The notes under the pieces were generated by a model. That model had not been told where the DNA came from. It was given only the letters and a program-made list of their open reading frames with translations, and did not search any database. From a virus: DNA of 28,919 nt. Shown one piece after another: positions 1 to 8,906 of this stretch. The DNA is taken from IMG/VR virus record IMGVR_UViG_3300031851_000129, positions 1 to 28,919 of that record; one strand, 5' to 3'. Each line of letters begins with the position of its first letter. The stretch's first letter is position 1. A program made the position numbers and the translations under genes.

Positions 1-3000
1 TTGGGATATTAGCGCCGTGGCTAAACTCAAACGTATCGCTCGCAGTCTTCCATAGGAGCGAGGCATCTGTCGTACTATTCACTGCGTCTTGGATAGTGAT
101 TCCACTATTATTCGCGGTGCTGGATGAGTCGCCCGTGGAATAGTTAAGGGTTATGTTGGGGTCTTTGACCGTAAGATTGTCAGTATTTACGGTCGTTGTG
201 GTGCCGTTGACTGTAAGGTTGCCAGTGATCGTTAGATTCTGGCTGATAGTCCCGCCAGTCAAAGGCAAGTGACCTATCTGCGAATAGTCATATCCGGTTT
301 TCCACTGCGTAGAATTTGACGCTGCGCCGTCAGCATATACAGATCCAGAGGCTAGGAAATTGCCGTTGTTAGTGAAAGCCCATCCAGGTTGGGTGCCAGC
401 GCCATCTGGATTATAGTCTATGAATAAAGTAGAAGGCTGATTTGGATTAGCGTACATACTCCACGCTCTCACCGAATCGTCAGAGTCAACCCAATTGATA
501 CCTACATCGCTATTTGCTGCTTTTAGGTTTATGTCTCCGCTGATGTTTGCAGTGGTGCCGCTCACCGTTAGGTTTTTAACCGTTAAAGTATCTGTGGAAT
601 CATTGAAAGTGAAGTCAGACGATGCGCCCAGAGATCCGCTATTATTAAACTGCACCTGAGTATCAGATCCCGCTGGGCCTGTTACTGCTCCCGCGTTTAC
701 TGCTACGCCATTAATGTATAGCCCGTCAGTAAAGTTAACATCACCACCAAATGTTAGCTTGCTCCCGTCATAAGGAACGTACATTGAGAATTGTGGGCTT
801 CCTATGCTGCCCAGTATCCCGCTTCCAGAACCTATGGAATCTCTATCGTTAAAGAAGTAAAGGCCATGAAGCGGTCCATAAGCTGCGTTTGGAGTGCCGC
901 CTGTTGTCCCTCTGCCTCCGAAAAATATAGCTGTAGAGTCCTGATCGTCTGCGTTAGCCCCTTCCTTGGACATCAGATAAACAGATCCGCCTTTAATTAG
1001 GGTTTCGTTGTCTCTGTCGTTGTCTGTGAAGATTGTGGTGTGTGCTCCACCAACGAACACAGATTGTCCAAAATCAGGATGAACAAAAGACGACGCATTA
1101 GGTATAGACACCCGTCTCTCTGTAGCAGTCGGAGATCCAGTTGCAGGGTACGGGCTAAGAGATCCGTTTGTTACCGTTATAACCGCTTTTATAAAATACC
1201 TACCCTTCGGAAAGACAAAGGTGTTTTTGCTAATTGGTATGTTAATAAAATAGTCGTTATCAACTAATCCGACCGGCACTGAAGTCCCGTCTAAATCATT
1301 CCCAAACGGGGCTATTGTAGGATAGTCATCTAAGATCCCATTTCTGGTATCTAGCGAAGCAACGTAAGCTCCGCTATCTTTGACTCTGAAGTTGCTAAAC
1401 ATCGCCCCTTGGCCAGTATCTGTATACCAGCTTCCAGCAGTAATACTTCTAAATGATGTCCAAGCGCCAGGACTTCCAGTAGAGGCGTCAGCATAAAAAA
1501 GCTCTACCTTTATGCTATCCATGATGCCGTTTCTGGCATTTGCTTGACTAGATTGCGTTCCTGACGTTAAGGGCCCTAAGTAATAGCTAACAATAAAATC
1601 AGGAAAGGCTAGATCTTGCCTTCTGTTGTCAAACAAGAAATAGCTAGAGTTATTTGCTAGAACAACAGTCGCGCTTTTCTGACTGGTGGTATACCTAGAT
1701 TCTGATGAGTAGTCTTGCTCGCCGCCCGTAGAGAAGCTGACAGTGTTGGCATCTACATTTAGCTTAGACCCGTCCCAAGTCAAAACTTCGCCAGAAGAAT
1801 TACCAACCGATAGTTTGTATGCGTCCGTGTCGTAACCTAAAAAGAAGCCTGAAGTGTTAGCCTTTAAAAACTCGTTCATCGTGCCGCCGTAAATGGCACC
1901 TGTGCTGCCTATGCTAACGCTTCCAGTAAACTCCCCAGCGGATGCGTTTACAGTTCCGGTAAATGTTCCTGATGTGGCTGTGATTGCGCCGGTTATCGTT
2001 GCATCTGTTGCGGTTAATGCGCCAGCTCTTGTTACCCTAAAAGGCGCGTTTGCAAAAGTGTTATTGCCTAGACTAATTCCGTCATCTGTCGATAACGAGA
2101 CCCTTGTTGCGCCGTCACCAGCGATTAAGTCGGTAGAGCTGATTGTAAATCCGCCGACACTACCAGTAGTGGCGCTTATGTTGCCGCGCACTACCGCGTT
2201 GTTAAAAGTGGCATCTCCTGACTTGGTTATTTCCCAGCCGGTTTGATTCTGTAGGCTGTAGTTATCGGATTGAAGTGTTGTGGCTATTTGGTCAGACCCA
2301 ACTGCGTCATCTATAATCTGAGCAGTGTCTATTGAGTCTGAAGCCATTACTGCGTTGGCAATCTTTAATGCAGTGACTGCTGTAGGCGAACCAAACGGGA
2401 CTAATGCGGATTTGGCGGTATTGGTAGCTCCAGCCGCAGGAGTTGCGCCCAAAGGATACTTTACTGCCTGAATCCAATAATACTTAGCCGTCCCGCCAGC
2501 GATTTGATGCGTAAAGCTGGTTCCTCTGAACTTCTCGATTGGCGTTGCTGGAGGCGTTGCCGTATCGCTCGCATAAATCCAAATCTGCTCCCAAGCGCCA
2601 GTGTTAGTTGGATTTGTCCAAGCAAGATTAACCGAGTTGTATCCAGCCGTTGCGGTAAATCCAGTAGGGAGTGGAACGTCAGCTAGGGAAGTAGTGATAA
2701 CGCCAGTGTTAGATATCTGGTTGTATTCGCCCTCTGCTGGGTCAGCGTATCGTGCGGAATCATCTTCGATAAGGCTGAGGTCGATCGCGCCATTCCCACT
2801 TTCAGAAAACGACCAGCCAACAACTTTAAACTCTTTGCTTGGATTCCAATCAGCGTCAATCGTAGCGAAGTCATTCAGCGCAAGCGTAATGCGATCACCA
2901 ACTGCGACCTTCATACCTTTTAGGTTGACAGGCAAACTTAAAGTAGTCTGCAAGAACGATTGATTGACCTTTTTAATTGCCAGCCTTTGTGCAACGTACC

Positions 3001-4309
3001 TGTCGGACGTAAACGTTAGCTTAATTTCTTCTTCTAAGACCTCGCCATTGTCTCTAGCTACAGCTCCTGAAACCGTTCTAGGCGAAAACTCAGTCATCTT
3101 GTAGTTTGATTCTGGGTCTATAAACATGCCCTTAATCGTGTTGAATCGGTCTGCTCTAGGGATTGAAGTCTTGACCGTAAATTCACCAGCGATATCGTCT
3201 TCAGTAAATGCAAGATCAGCAGTTGCGGCTTGATGGACTCCTGCCTTAATAATGTATTTGCCCTGAGAGTAAATCAGGTCGCCGTTCATCCCACTAAGTA
3301 TTTTAGAGATAGACTTTCGGTGATTATCTGACCCAAAGATGACCCCAGACCCAAAGAAGCGTTTTTGAGTCTGACTGACTGGGATGGGAACTAAGAAGTC
3401 ACAAGCATCTGCCGCAGTAACAACCGCAGGCCAATCTATCTTGCTTGCAGGAAGCCCAAGCCCAAACGTAGAATCCATTAAGTAATCAGCAAGCATCAAG
3501 GCTGGGTTCTGCCCTTGCAAGTCTCTTTGATGCGTCGCCGTTGTAGCTCCGTCTGAATATTTTATATAAGCTGCTGTAGTAGGGTTGTCGCCAGCATCAT
3601 TGCCCGCCGCTACATCCAATCGAGGGTCATAAACAGCCTTCCCTTTGACTACTGCCTTAATGTTTTGGATGCCGCCAACTTCGTCCCAAGTCTCCGCCGA
3701 ACCCTCGTGGATGGTCCATCTCGTGTAAATACTTGCTACACTATTGCCTTTATGAGTAGTCTCGTATCCTTTCCCTGAATTAGCCCCAGTGCCAGCAAAC
3801 GCGGTAACTAAATTGGAATATGCTGTTTGAGACAAAGACCCGTCTCGCGTTTCGATATGAACCATCGTCTCAAGAGTGCCAGACTCGTTTGTCTTCTTTG
3901 CAAACTTGCCAGAAGTAACGTCACCATTGCCGTCAACTTGCGTCGACAGGTCAATTGAGTAATCATCAAAAAATATCTTATCTATAGAGGTTAATTTGTG
4001 ACCAGCAATAGCAATAACTTGATGCAGATTCTTGTTGTTAGCCCCATCGACTTGCGCGAAAGAAACCACACCACTGATCATTGTCTCGCCGTAAACTAAC
4101 TTTCTAGGCTCAATGGTGCTTCGTACTGTGGTCTGTCTTGATCGGTCAGTATCAACAACGCCCATGTCTACTTTGGGTATTAAAGATCTAATAGCCATAG
4201 CGGCACTTGCTATTATCAAAGTCCCAGCCACGGTAGCCGCTGTTGTTGCCGCCGCTATTCCGGGAATTAAAGCACCTATTGCTTGTATGGCAGCTATTAC
4301 TGGTGGCAT
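1..4309 (-). CDS. Tail-tip / central fibre protein (gpJ-like position), C-terminus beyond the left edge
   Basis: An open frame of 1436 codons runs from ATG at 4309 off the left edge without a stop. It is the last gene of the tail module and probably forms the tail tip and receptor-binding fibre. The N-terminus begins MPPVIAAIQAIGALIPGIAA, a hydrophobic Ala-rich stretch, followed by about 500 residues of tail-tip-like sequence. Residues about 540-625 look like a fibronectin type III domain (NSVNLAWTNP, then KYYWIQAVKY). From about 650 onward the protein is fibre-like, with Gly/Thr/Ser-rich repeats such as ATITGAITATSGTFTG, and ends in the window with a segment (VKDPNITLNYSTGDSS, GITIQDAV) of a type I recall from aquatic phage fibres. 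The start overlaps the upstream NlpC/P60-like gene by 13 nt. The position matches the tip gene after the peptidase in lambda and gene-transfer-agent modules. Host specificity is inferred. Confidence 0.85.
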   Translation of the reverse strand, partial: MPPVIAAIQAIGALIPGIAAATTAATVAGTLIIASAAMAIRSLIPKVDMGVVDTDRSRQTTVRSTIEPRKLVYGETMISGVVSFAQVDGANNKNLHQVIAIAGHKLTSIDKIFFDDYSIDLSTQVDGNGDVTSGKFAKKTNESGTLETMVHIETRDGSLSQTAYSNLVTAFAGTGANSGKGYETTHKGNSVASIYTRWTIHEGSAETWDEVGGIQNIKAVVKGKAVYDPRLDVAAGNDAGDNPTTAAYIKYSDGATTATHQRDLQGQNPALMLADYLMDSTFGLGLPASKIDWPAVVTAADACDFLVPIPVSQTQKRFFGSGVIFGSDNHRKSISKILSGMNGDLIYSQGKYIIKAGVHQAATADLAFTEDDIAGEFTVKTSIPRADRFNTIKGMFIDPESNYKMTEFSPRTVSGAVARDNGEVLEEEIKLTFTSDRYVAQRLAIKKVNQSFLQTTLSLPVNLKGMKVAVGDRITLALNDFATIDADWNPSKEFKVVGWSFSESGNGAIDLSLIEDDSARYADPAEGEYNQISNTGVITTSLADVPLPTGFTATAGYNSVNLAWTNPTNTGAWEQIWIYASDTATPPATPIEKFRGTSFTHQIAGGTAKYYWIQAVKYPLGATPAAGATNTAKSALVPFGSPTAVTALKIANAVMASDSIDTAQIIDDAVGSDQIATTLQSDNYSLQNQTGWEITKSGDATFNNAVVRGNISATTGSVGGFTISSTDLIAGDGATRVSLSTDDGISLGNNTFANAPFRVTRAGALTATDATITGAITATSGTFTGTVNASAGEFTGSVSIGSTGAIYGGTMNEFLKANTSGFFLGYDTDAYKLSVGNSSGEVLTWDGSKLNVDANTVSFSTGGEQDYSSESRYTTSQKSATVVLANNSSYFLFDNRRQDLAFPDFIVSYYLGPLTSGTQSSQANARNGIMDSIKVELFYADASTGSPGAWTSFRSITAGSWYTDTGQGAMFSNFRVKDSGAYVASLDTRNGILDDYPTIAPFGNDLDGTSVPVGLVDNDYFINIPISKNTFVFPKGRYFIKAVITVTNGSLSPYPATGSPTATERRVSIPNASSFVHPDFGQSVFVGGAHTTIFTDNDRDNETLIKGGSVYLMSKEGANADDQDSTAIFFGGRGTTGGTPNAAYGPLHGLYFFNDRDSIGSGSGILGSIGSPQFSMYVPYDGSKLTFGGDVNFTDGLYINGVAVNAGAVTGPAGSDTQVQFNNSGSLGASSDFTFNDSTDTLTVKNLTVSGTTANISGDINLKAANSDVGINWVDSDDSVRAWSMYANPNQPSTLFIDYNPDGAGTQPGWAFTNNGNFLASGSVYADGAASNSTQWKTGYDYSQIGHLPLTGGTISQNLTITGNLTVNGTTTTVNTDNLTVKDPNITLNYSTGDSSSTANNSGITIQDAVNSTTDASLLWKTASDTFEFSHGANIP

Positions 4310-4689
4310 ATCGCCCACTCCGCTATTACATATTTATATTCAACAGCCTTTAAGCCTTTCTCGGTTATGCAAACCACATTGCCGTTGTACCGAACGCCTA
4401 ACAGCTCGCCAATAGACGGGATAAATAAAACGCAAACATCCCCATCTTTCTCCGCCTTTTTAGGCTCTCCAAGTAGACTTGATATCAAGCCCACTAACCC
4501 GTTGTGTTCTTCTATAATTCTTTGAGCTTCTGCTTCTGATCCATACTCAAACTTAGATGCGTGATCTTCGCCGGTTATCTCTTTGACAACATGGGAAGCA
4601 AATTGGCAGCAATCGGTTGTGCCGTATTCAAAATCGCCTTTCTCCCAAGAGTTTAGGGAAGATAAAAGTTTGTTGGCAACAATATTCAT
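4297..4689 (-). CDS. NlpC/P60-like tail-tip peptidase (DUF6950-like)
   Basis: This 130-residue protein has the short form of a cysteine-peptidase fold found in phage tail tips. TTDCCQFASHVV at about residues 24-35 fits the nucleophile motif (D-C-x-x-F) of the NlpC/P60 superfamily. A central segment, KDGDVCVLFI, fits the strand that usually precedes the catalytic His, but a clear GHVGI-type His is not obvious (the nearest is ICHQ at the extreme C-terminus), so activity is uncertain. In related tail modules this protein sits between the DUF2163-type protein and the tip protein and is thought to cut peptidoglycan during DNA entry, which is the position here. The start overlaps the upstream stop as TAATG, so it is probably translationally coupled. 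Confidence 0.7.
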   Translation of the reverse strand: MNIVANKLLSSLNSWEKGDFEYGTTDCCQFASHVVKEITGEDHASKFEYGSEAEAQRIIEEHNGLVGLISSLLGEPKKAEKDGDVCVLFIPSIGELLGVRYNGNVVCITEKGLKAVEYKYVIAEWAICHQ

Positions 4690-5378
4690 TACTTGCTATT
4701 TAGGTCTAGGTTTTCTAAATCAATATCGTCAAAAGGTGCGCTATCAAATCCCGGAGTTCTCCCTGCAATTCGAGAGCCTTTATTTCCCCAGGACAAAGTA
4801 AGGTCTTCCATATCTTGAAGTTGATTGAAGAATGTGTCGCCACTACTAATGACTTGCTGAGATGAGTTTGTGAACAACAAATTGCGAGATCGCTCAAACA
4901 TGGCAAGCTCGCTCTCACAATTCAATACGAGCGAATCTCCACCTTCAGCTCCAACGCTTGCCGACATTAGGTCCATAAACCCGGTCCACATTACGTCAGG
5001 CGTTGCTACTAGCTGGTCGCTATCGTTTAACGCGCCAACATACAAGGTCACTGGCCGCTGATAGTAGGTTTCTTTAATAGCCTCTCCAACCAAGTCAGGA
5101 TCTAAGCCCGAAAGGGTTAGCTGGATGCCATAAGGGCTGACTTCTTCGCCTTCTTGTATCTTGCTTATCTGTCCTAAATCGCCCGTCCCAAGCCAGCTCT
5201 GACTCCCAGACCCATCATCCCAAGTGTAAGTCCCCAGTCCGTTGTGTAGTCTAATAGTACCGACACCGGCAGTAGGCTGGGCGGTAGTCGGTAAAAATTC
5301 CAGCTTCACAAATGTAATCGGAAATACATTCGTTGATGCGTATTTTATTGCCGTGTTGCTGGCTAAATCTCTGCTCAT
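4689..5378 (-). CDS. Tail-tip component, DUF2163-like by position and sequence feel
   Basis: A 229-residue protein lying between the distal-tail-like protein and the NlpC/P60-like protein, the slot occupied by gp13 (DUF2163) in gene transfer agents and by comparable hub proteins in siphoviruses. Visible features are a beta-rich N-terminal half with GLGTYTWDDGSG, then YGIQLTLSGLDPDLVGEAI and RPVTLYVGALNDSDQLV, which read like a hub beta-sandwich. The C-terminus is acidic (DDIDLENLDL). There are no TM segments or catalytic motifs. It starts in a 4-nt ATGA overlap with the gene before it and ends in a TAATG overlap with the next, so the tail-tip genes form one coupled block. The family name is inferred from context; the tail role is more secure. 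Confidence 0.65.
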   Translation of the reverse strand: MSRDLASNTAIKYASTNVFPITFVKLEFLPTTAQPTAGVGTIRLHNGLGTYTWDDGSGSQSWLGTGDLGQISKIQEGEEVSPYGIQLTLSGLDPDLVGEAIKETYYQRPVTLYVGALNDSDQLVATPDVMWTGFMDLMSASVGAEGGDSLVLNCESELAMFERSRNLLFTNSSQQVISSGDTFFNQLQDMEDLTLSWGNKGSRIAGRTPGFDSAPFDDIDLENLDLNSK

Positions 5379-5980
5379 GTTGCTAAGACATCCTCTATTG
5401 CGTCAATACTGAAGCTAGAAAATAACCCCGGCTTGGTGTCCCAGCTTGCGCTCGAAGTCAGCATAAAAACGCCTGAAGGGGTGTCTAAATCCACCGCCGC
5501 TCCAACTGATGAATTCCTTACCGCTGGAGAAACGCCTACACTAAGCCCCGAAGTCGCCGTAGTCGCGGCCATTGCAGTTGTACACATAAACAACTGCCCG
5601 TTTGCGCTTATGTAGTCGCCTTTGTTTATGCTAATAGAGCTAGTCGCAGACCGCGTAAAATTTAAAGTATTTCCTGAACTTGCAGCCGTCACTAGCCCGG
5701 TATCGGCACCAGAACCCCTGCGAACAAAGGAATGGTCTATGATACTAAATCTATGTTCTTGACCTTCCAGCTTAGTAAGAAATGCCTGTAAATTTGCTCG
5801 ATCTTCACCCGACAAATTATCGAAAGATAAAGATATTTTCCAGTGCGAACCTTTTCTCGCCGCTGTTTGTATGGCATTGGTCAACGGGCTACGGAACATC
5901 CTAGAGTTGCTTACTAGCTCCCAAGCCGATGTGCTGGGCAATACGTTTGGAACATCTGTTGCAAATGCGAAAGTGCTCAT
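5375..5980 (-). CDS. Distal tail-like protein (DUF2460-like position)
   Basis: A 201-residue protein directly after the tape measure gene, where the distal tail protein joining the tube to the tip complex is normally encoded. The N-terminal half carries WELVSNSRMFRSPLTNAIQT and then HWKISLSFDNLSGEDRANLQ with FLTKLEGQEHRFSIID, a pattern typical of phage proteins that form a ring at the tail end. The second half is Ser/Thr/Ala-rich and beta-prone. It overlaps the tape measure gene by 4 nt (ATGA) and the following gene by 4 nt. The tail role rests on position and these motifs; the exact ring identity is inferred. Confidence 0.65.
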   Translation of the reverse strand: MSTFAFATDVPNVLPSTSAWELVSNSRMFRSPLTNAIQTAARKGSHWKISLSFDNLSGEDRANLQAFLTKLEGQEHRFSIIDHSFVRRGSGADTGLVTAASSGNTLNFTRSATSSISINKGDYISANGQLFMCTTAMAATTATSGLSVGVSPAVRNSSVGAAVDLDTPSGVFMLTSSASWDTKPGLFSSFSIDAIEDVLAT

Positions 5981-8196
5981 ATAAATCTACGCCTTCTTGA
6001 TAAGTCGCGTATTGTTTCGATAGTGGTGGCCGCTGTCTCTTGCATTGCCTTTCTTATCTTAACATCTACGCTCGCATCCGCACCTCTAGCGTCTACGTTA
6101 TTTACAATCGTTATGCCCCCGCCTCCTCCAACTGCATTCTTGAGTTGATCGTTGCTCGATATACGACCTGAGCCTCCCATAGTCAACAGCTCTGGGCCTC
6201 GCTCACCGACTAAGTATGATTGCCCGCCTCTAACCTGACCGCCAGTTGCTCTTGCCGCCGCCGCTGAGGTGCTCAAGGCTGATACCGCTGATGCTAACGG
6301 AGCAGTAATACCTATTGCAGTTGCCATCGCTGCGGGTGCTGCTGCTGGGCCTACGACTGGGATCGCGGCTGTACTAGCAAAAGCATTTAGCCCGGCTTGC
6401 ATACTCATTGCTGCTGCATTTAGCCCCATATAAGTTGCGGCACTTGCTGCTGTAGTCTTGCCAATTAGCTTTTCGACAGCGAACAAGGCCAACCGCTTTG
6501 CCGCCATTTGAGCGATCATGGTCAAGAATGATTGCAGCATACTTTTTGTGAAGTCTACGAAGGCTTCCTTAACGGTCATGGTGCCTGTAAGTATTCCCTC
6601 AAAAGCGGTTGCTATACTGGACTCTAGGTTTACCGCCATCATCATGTACATGGCGTCTACATTCTTGATAGCCTCCTGCGTACTAAGCATCCACTTCTCT
6701 ACAAGAGACATCTTCTCATAAGCCAGATCTGCTGCTCTCTGCAATTCCCTAGCCTGTCTCTGAGCCTCTATTAGCTCTGCTTTTTCCTCTTGCTCTTGCA
6801 CAAAAGCAACGTAATCTTCTCTAATTCGTTTTTTGGCTGCAATAAACGCTTCTTCTTCCATCGCACCTTTTGCGTGGGATTCTTTTAATATAGCTAGAAT
6901 GGTCTGCTGCTGTCGTGCAAAGGACAACACAGCAGGGCTGGTCTCGCTGTACAAGGTGGATAATATTTTTTGAGTTCGCTCTACTAACTCAGCTTTTTCC
7001 CTTTCCGCGTTTTCTGTCTCTTTAACTTCTCTATCTAAAGTGGCAGTCAAGCCCTTTCGATTTTGATTAGCCAACTTGTCTCTAGCGTCGAGCTCTGCTT
7101 GTGCAGCAGCAGAAAGGTTCTTCCTTGCTTTTTCTTCAGCCTCAAGTTGAGATACGGTCTTTAAAGTTCCTTCTTGTATCATCGCCGTAACGGCTGCGTT
7201 ATCCTCTAAGGCTTTAGTCCCTGCCCGGATACTCCTTGCTTGATTGACAAAAATATCTGCTAGTTTGTCGTAAGCCTCTGTATTTGTGGTTTCCCCTCTC
7301 AACCTCTTGAATGTTGCTTGTAATTCGTCAAATAGCTCAGGAGTCCTTTGCTCCTTAAACTTGCCAAAAGCTAAACCAAGATCACTAGCTTCCCGAGCTG
7401 TTAAGCCTATACTTCTACCAAACGCACTTATTTTTTTACTTCCCGCAAGGCTTATAGTGCTGAAGTCATTGACAGACTTGCTTACCCCGTTGATCTTGTC
7501 TTGATAGTCTTGGAATAACCTTGACTGTATTTCTAAAGGAAAGTTAAAACCTTCTTCAATCTTTTCTATTGCCTGATCAAGCCCTTTCTCGATCTTGCTT
7601 GCATCTAAAGCCAGCTCAAGCTCTGCTAGTGCGCCTGACTCTCTCGCTAAAGTGGCAAATTCTTGACTAAGAGCTAGAACGCCGCCTTTTGTTCTGTCTG
7701 TTGCCGCTTTCAAGCGGTCGAGAGCTTCACCTAAGTTGTCAACCTTTTCTTCGCTATCCATTAAGCCGGGCAACAGCACACCGGCAATCAATGCGCCAAA
7801 GGCAACAAAAGCACCAGCAACGGCACCGGCGGGGCCAAACACTGAAAGAAGCTGCGGCCCCTGTTGGGCCAAAATAGTTAAACCAGCGGTTCCTGATTGA
7901 GCCTGGACTGCGATATCTTGAAGCTGAAAGGATACTTGCTGAGTAGCTCCTCGCATTGCGCGAAAGCCGCCTCTAGCCTCTTTGTGAACTTTGGCTGCTT
8001 GGCTAACTGCTACGTTAGTTTTGGCCTGCTGGGTTGCGTACTGCTTCTGAGCGGTAGTGCTTTTCTTGGTTTCGTCTTTGTACTGCCTAACCGCGTCTTC
8101 GGCTTTGTCCGCATTGATGCCTAGCTTCTGAAGCGCGAGATGTGCTTCTTTGATACCCTTAGAGGTGACTCTTATGTCTAAATTTGCGTCAGCCAT
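5977..8196 (-). CDS. Tail tape measure protein
   Basis: At 739 residues this is the longest complete gene of the window, placed right after the tail assembly chaperones, as expected for a tape measure protein. Residues about 85-110 (GATQQVSFQLQDIAVQAQSG) and the following GLTILAQQGPQLLSVFGPAG are hallmark sequences of the prophage tail-length tape measure family. A hydrophobic stretch follows (about 120-145), then long charged alpha-helical coiled-coil sequence, an Ala/Met-rich hydrophobic region at about 545-640, and a C-terminal GGQSYLVGERGPELLTMGG motif common in the family. It sets tail length and is thought to help DNA cross the membrane. The start overlaps the end of the GT reading frame by 8 nt. 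Tail length of about 110 nm would follow from the usual 0.15 nm per residue (rough inference). Confidence 0.93.
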   Translation of the reverse strand: MADANLDIRVTSKGIKEAHLALQKLGINADKAEDAVRQYKDETKKSTTAQKQYATQQAKTNVAVSQAAKVHKEARGGFRAMRGATQQVSFQLQDIAVQAQSGTAGLTILAQQGPQLLSVFGPAGAVAGAFVAFGALIAGVLLPGLMDSEEKVDNLGEALDRLKAATDRTKGGVLALSQEFATLARESGALAELELALDASKIEKGLDQAIEKIEEGFNFPLEIQSRLFQDYQDKINGVSKSVNDFSTISLAGSKKISAFGRSIGLTAREASDLGLAFGKFKEQRTPELFDELQATFKRLRGETTNTEAYDKLADIFVNQARSIRAGTKALEDNAAVTAMIQEGTLKTVSQLEAEEKARKNLSAAAQAELDARDKLANQNRKGLTATLDREVKETENAEREKAELVERTQKILSTLYSETSPAVLSFARQQQTILAILKESHAKGAMEEEAFIAAKKRIREDYVAFVQEQEEKAELIEAQRQARELQRAADLAYEKMSLVEKWMLSTQEAIKNVDAMYMMMAVNLESSIATAFEGILTGTMTVKEAFVDFTKSMLQSFLTMIAQMAAKRLALFAVEKLIGKTTAASAATYMGLNAAAMSMQAGLNAFASTAAIPVVGPAAAPAAMATAIGITAPLASAVSALSTSAAAARATGGQVRGGQSYLVGERGPELLTMGGSGRISSNDQLKNAVGGGGGITIVNNVDARGADASVDVKIRKAMQETAATTIETIRDLSRRRRFI

Positions 8197-8530
8197 TTTT
8201 ATTTGCCTCTACCCTTTGGGCTTGGTCTAATTCGACGATTGTTTCTATCTCAAAAAGCGTTAGCTCCCCAAATATGGACATATAATCTTTTATATGAGTG
8301 TAGCTTATTGCCTCTCCAGACGCGTTCTTCAACCGAACAAACATCAACCAAAGGTAAGCGAGCTCGTCCCGTAAAACAGGCGCGGCTTGCAATTCTTTAG
8401 GCTTGCGTCCCAGTGTCTTCTCGACTTGCCTCAAGTTTTCAATACGGCTAACGTTGGAGTCTTTATCGTAACCAGAGGCCCAAAACTGCCACTGTGCATA
8501 CGTAAAGATTTCGTCAGTTAGCCCTTGGTA
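8189..8530 (-). CDS. Tail assembly chaperone GT extension (T part), reached by -1 frameshift
   Basis: This frame has no convincing start of its own; the only candidate nearby is TTG at 8434 without a good ribosome site. Reading upstream it stays open without a stop into the end of the G gene and lines up with an A AAT TTT slippery heptamer at 8536-8530. After slippage the extension begins YQGLTDEIFTYAQWQFWASG and ends EANKNG, giving a fused product of about 232 residues (119 from G plus 113). In lambda-type phages G and GT bind the tape measure and recruit tube subunits before tail assembly. The T part contains LRDELAYLWLMFVRLKNASG. It overlaps the tape measure start by 8 nt, as usual for this gene pair. 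Confidence 0.85.
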   Translation of the reverse strand, partial: YQGLTDEIFTYAQWQFWASGYDKDSNVSRIENLRQVEKTLGRKPKELQAAPVLRDELAYLWLMFVRLKNASGEAISYTHIKDYMSIFGELTLFEIETIVELDQAQRVEANKNG

Positions 8531-8886
8531 AAATTTTGGCGCTGGCTAACAAAAGTCATAACCTGAGTTGCTACATCAGGCGATTGATCGTAAATCTTTC
8601 TAGCTGCTTCAGGAGAGAAAGGAACGTCTTTCGCGTCCTTACCACTTCCTTGCTTCAAGCCCTTCCAACCTATCGTCACTGCGACCAACAGGTTCGTCAT
8701 GCTATCTGCATCGTCAACCTCAAGATTTGCTCGATTAGACTTTAGTATCGCTTTCCTAAAAGTCTTTGAGTCTGGCCCCCTAACTATAAACACCACATCT
8801 GACGGCTCGCCAGTGCTGGGGTTATTTATAGCTACCTCTCGGCCTTTCTCATGCTCATCCGCTGTATAAAAATCATTAATGTCCAT
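8518..8886 (-). CDS. Tail assembly chaperone G
   Basis: A 122-residue protein between the tail tube gene and the tape measure gene, the invariant place of the tail assembly chaperone. It begins MDINDFYTADEHEKGREV and contains PSDVVFIVRGPDSKTFRKAI and LLVAVTIGWKGL, a compact alpha/beta protein without membrane segments. The 3' end carries a canonical slippery heptamer 12 nt upstream of the stop codon, so a fraction of ribosomes should make the longer GT product. It starts shortly after the tube gene (20 nt gap). The functional call depends mainly on the gene order and the frameshift signal, which together are strong. Confidence 0.85.
   Translation of the reverse strand: MDINDFYTADEHEKGREVAINNPSTGEPSDVVFIVRGPDSKTFRKAILKSNRANLEVDDADSMTNLLVAVTIGWKGLKQGSGKDAKDVPFSPEAARKIYDQSPDVATQVMTFVSQRQNFTKG
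8530..8536 (-). promoter_or_regulatory. Programmed -1 ribosomal frameshift site (A AAT TTT)
   Basis: In the G frame the codons read CAA AAT TTT ACC AAG GGC TAA. The X XXY YYZ heptamer A-AAT-TTT allows both tRNAs to re-pair after a one-base back-slip (AAA TTT). The -1 frame is then open for 113 codons up to the tape measure overlap, while the zero frame stops 12 nt later. This arrangement is the conserved G/GT signal of long-tailed phages. No obvious strong downstream pseudoknot was found by eye. Confidence 0.85.
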
Positions 8887-8906
8887 CCTTCCCTCACTTG
8901 GTTTGT

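Noticed and set aside
1893-2246. 117-aa plus-strand frame opposite the tail fibre
   Set aside because: Val/Pro/Ala-rich shadow of the fibre repeats; no start signal.
8189-8434. Independent 81-aa gene starting at TTG 8434
   Set aside because: No ribosome site, and the frame is open further upstream into a canonical slippery heptamer; a frameshift extension explains it better.
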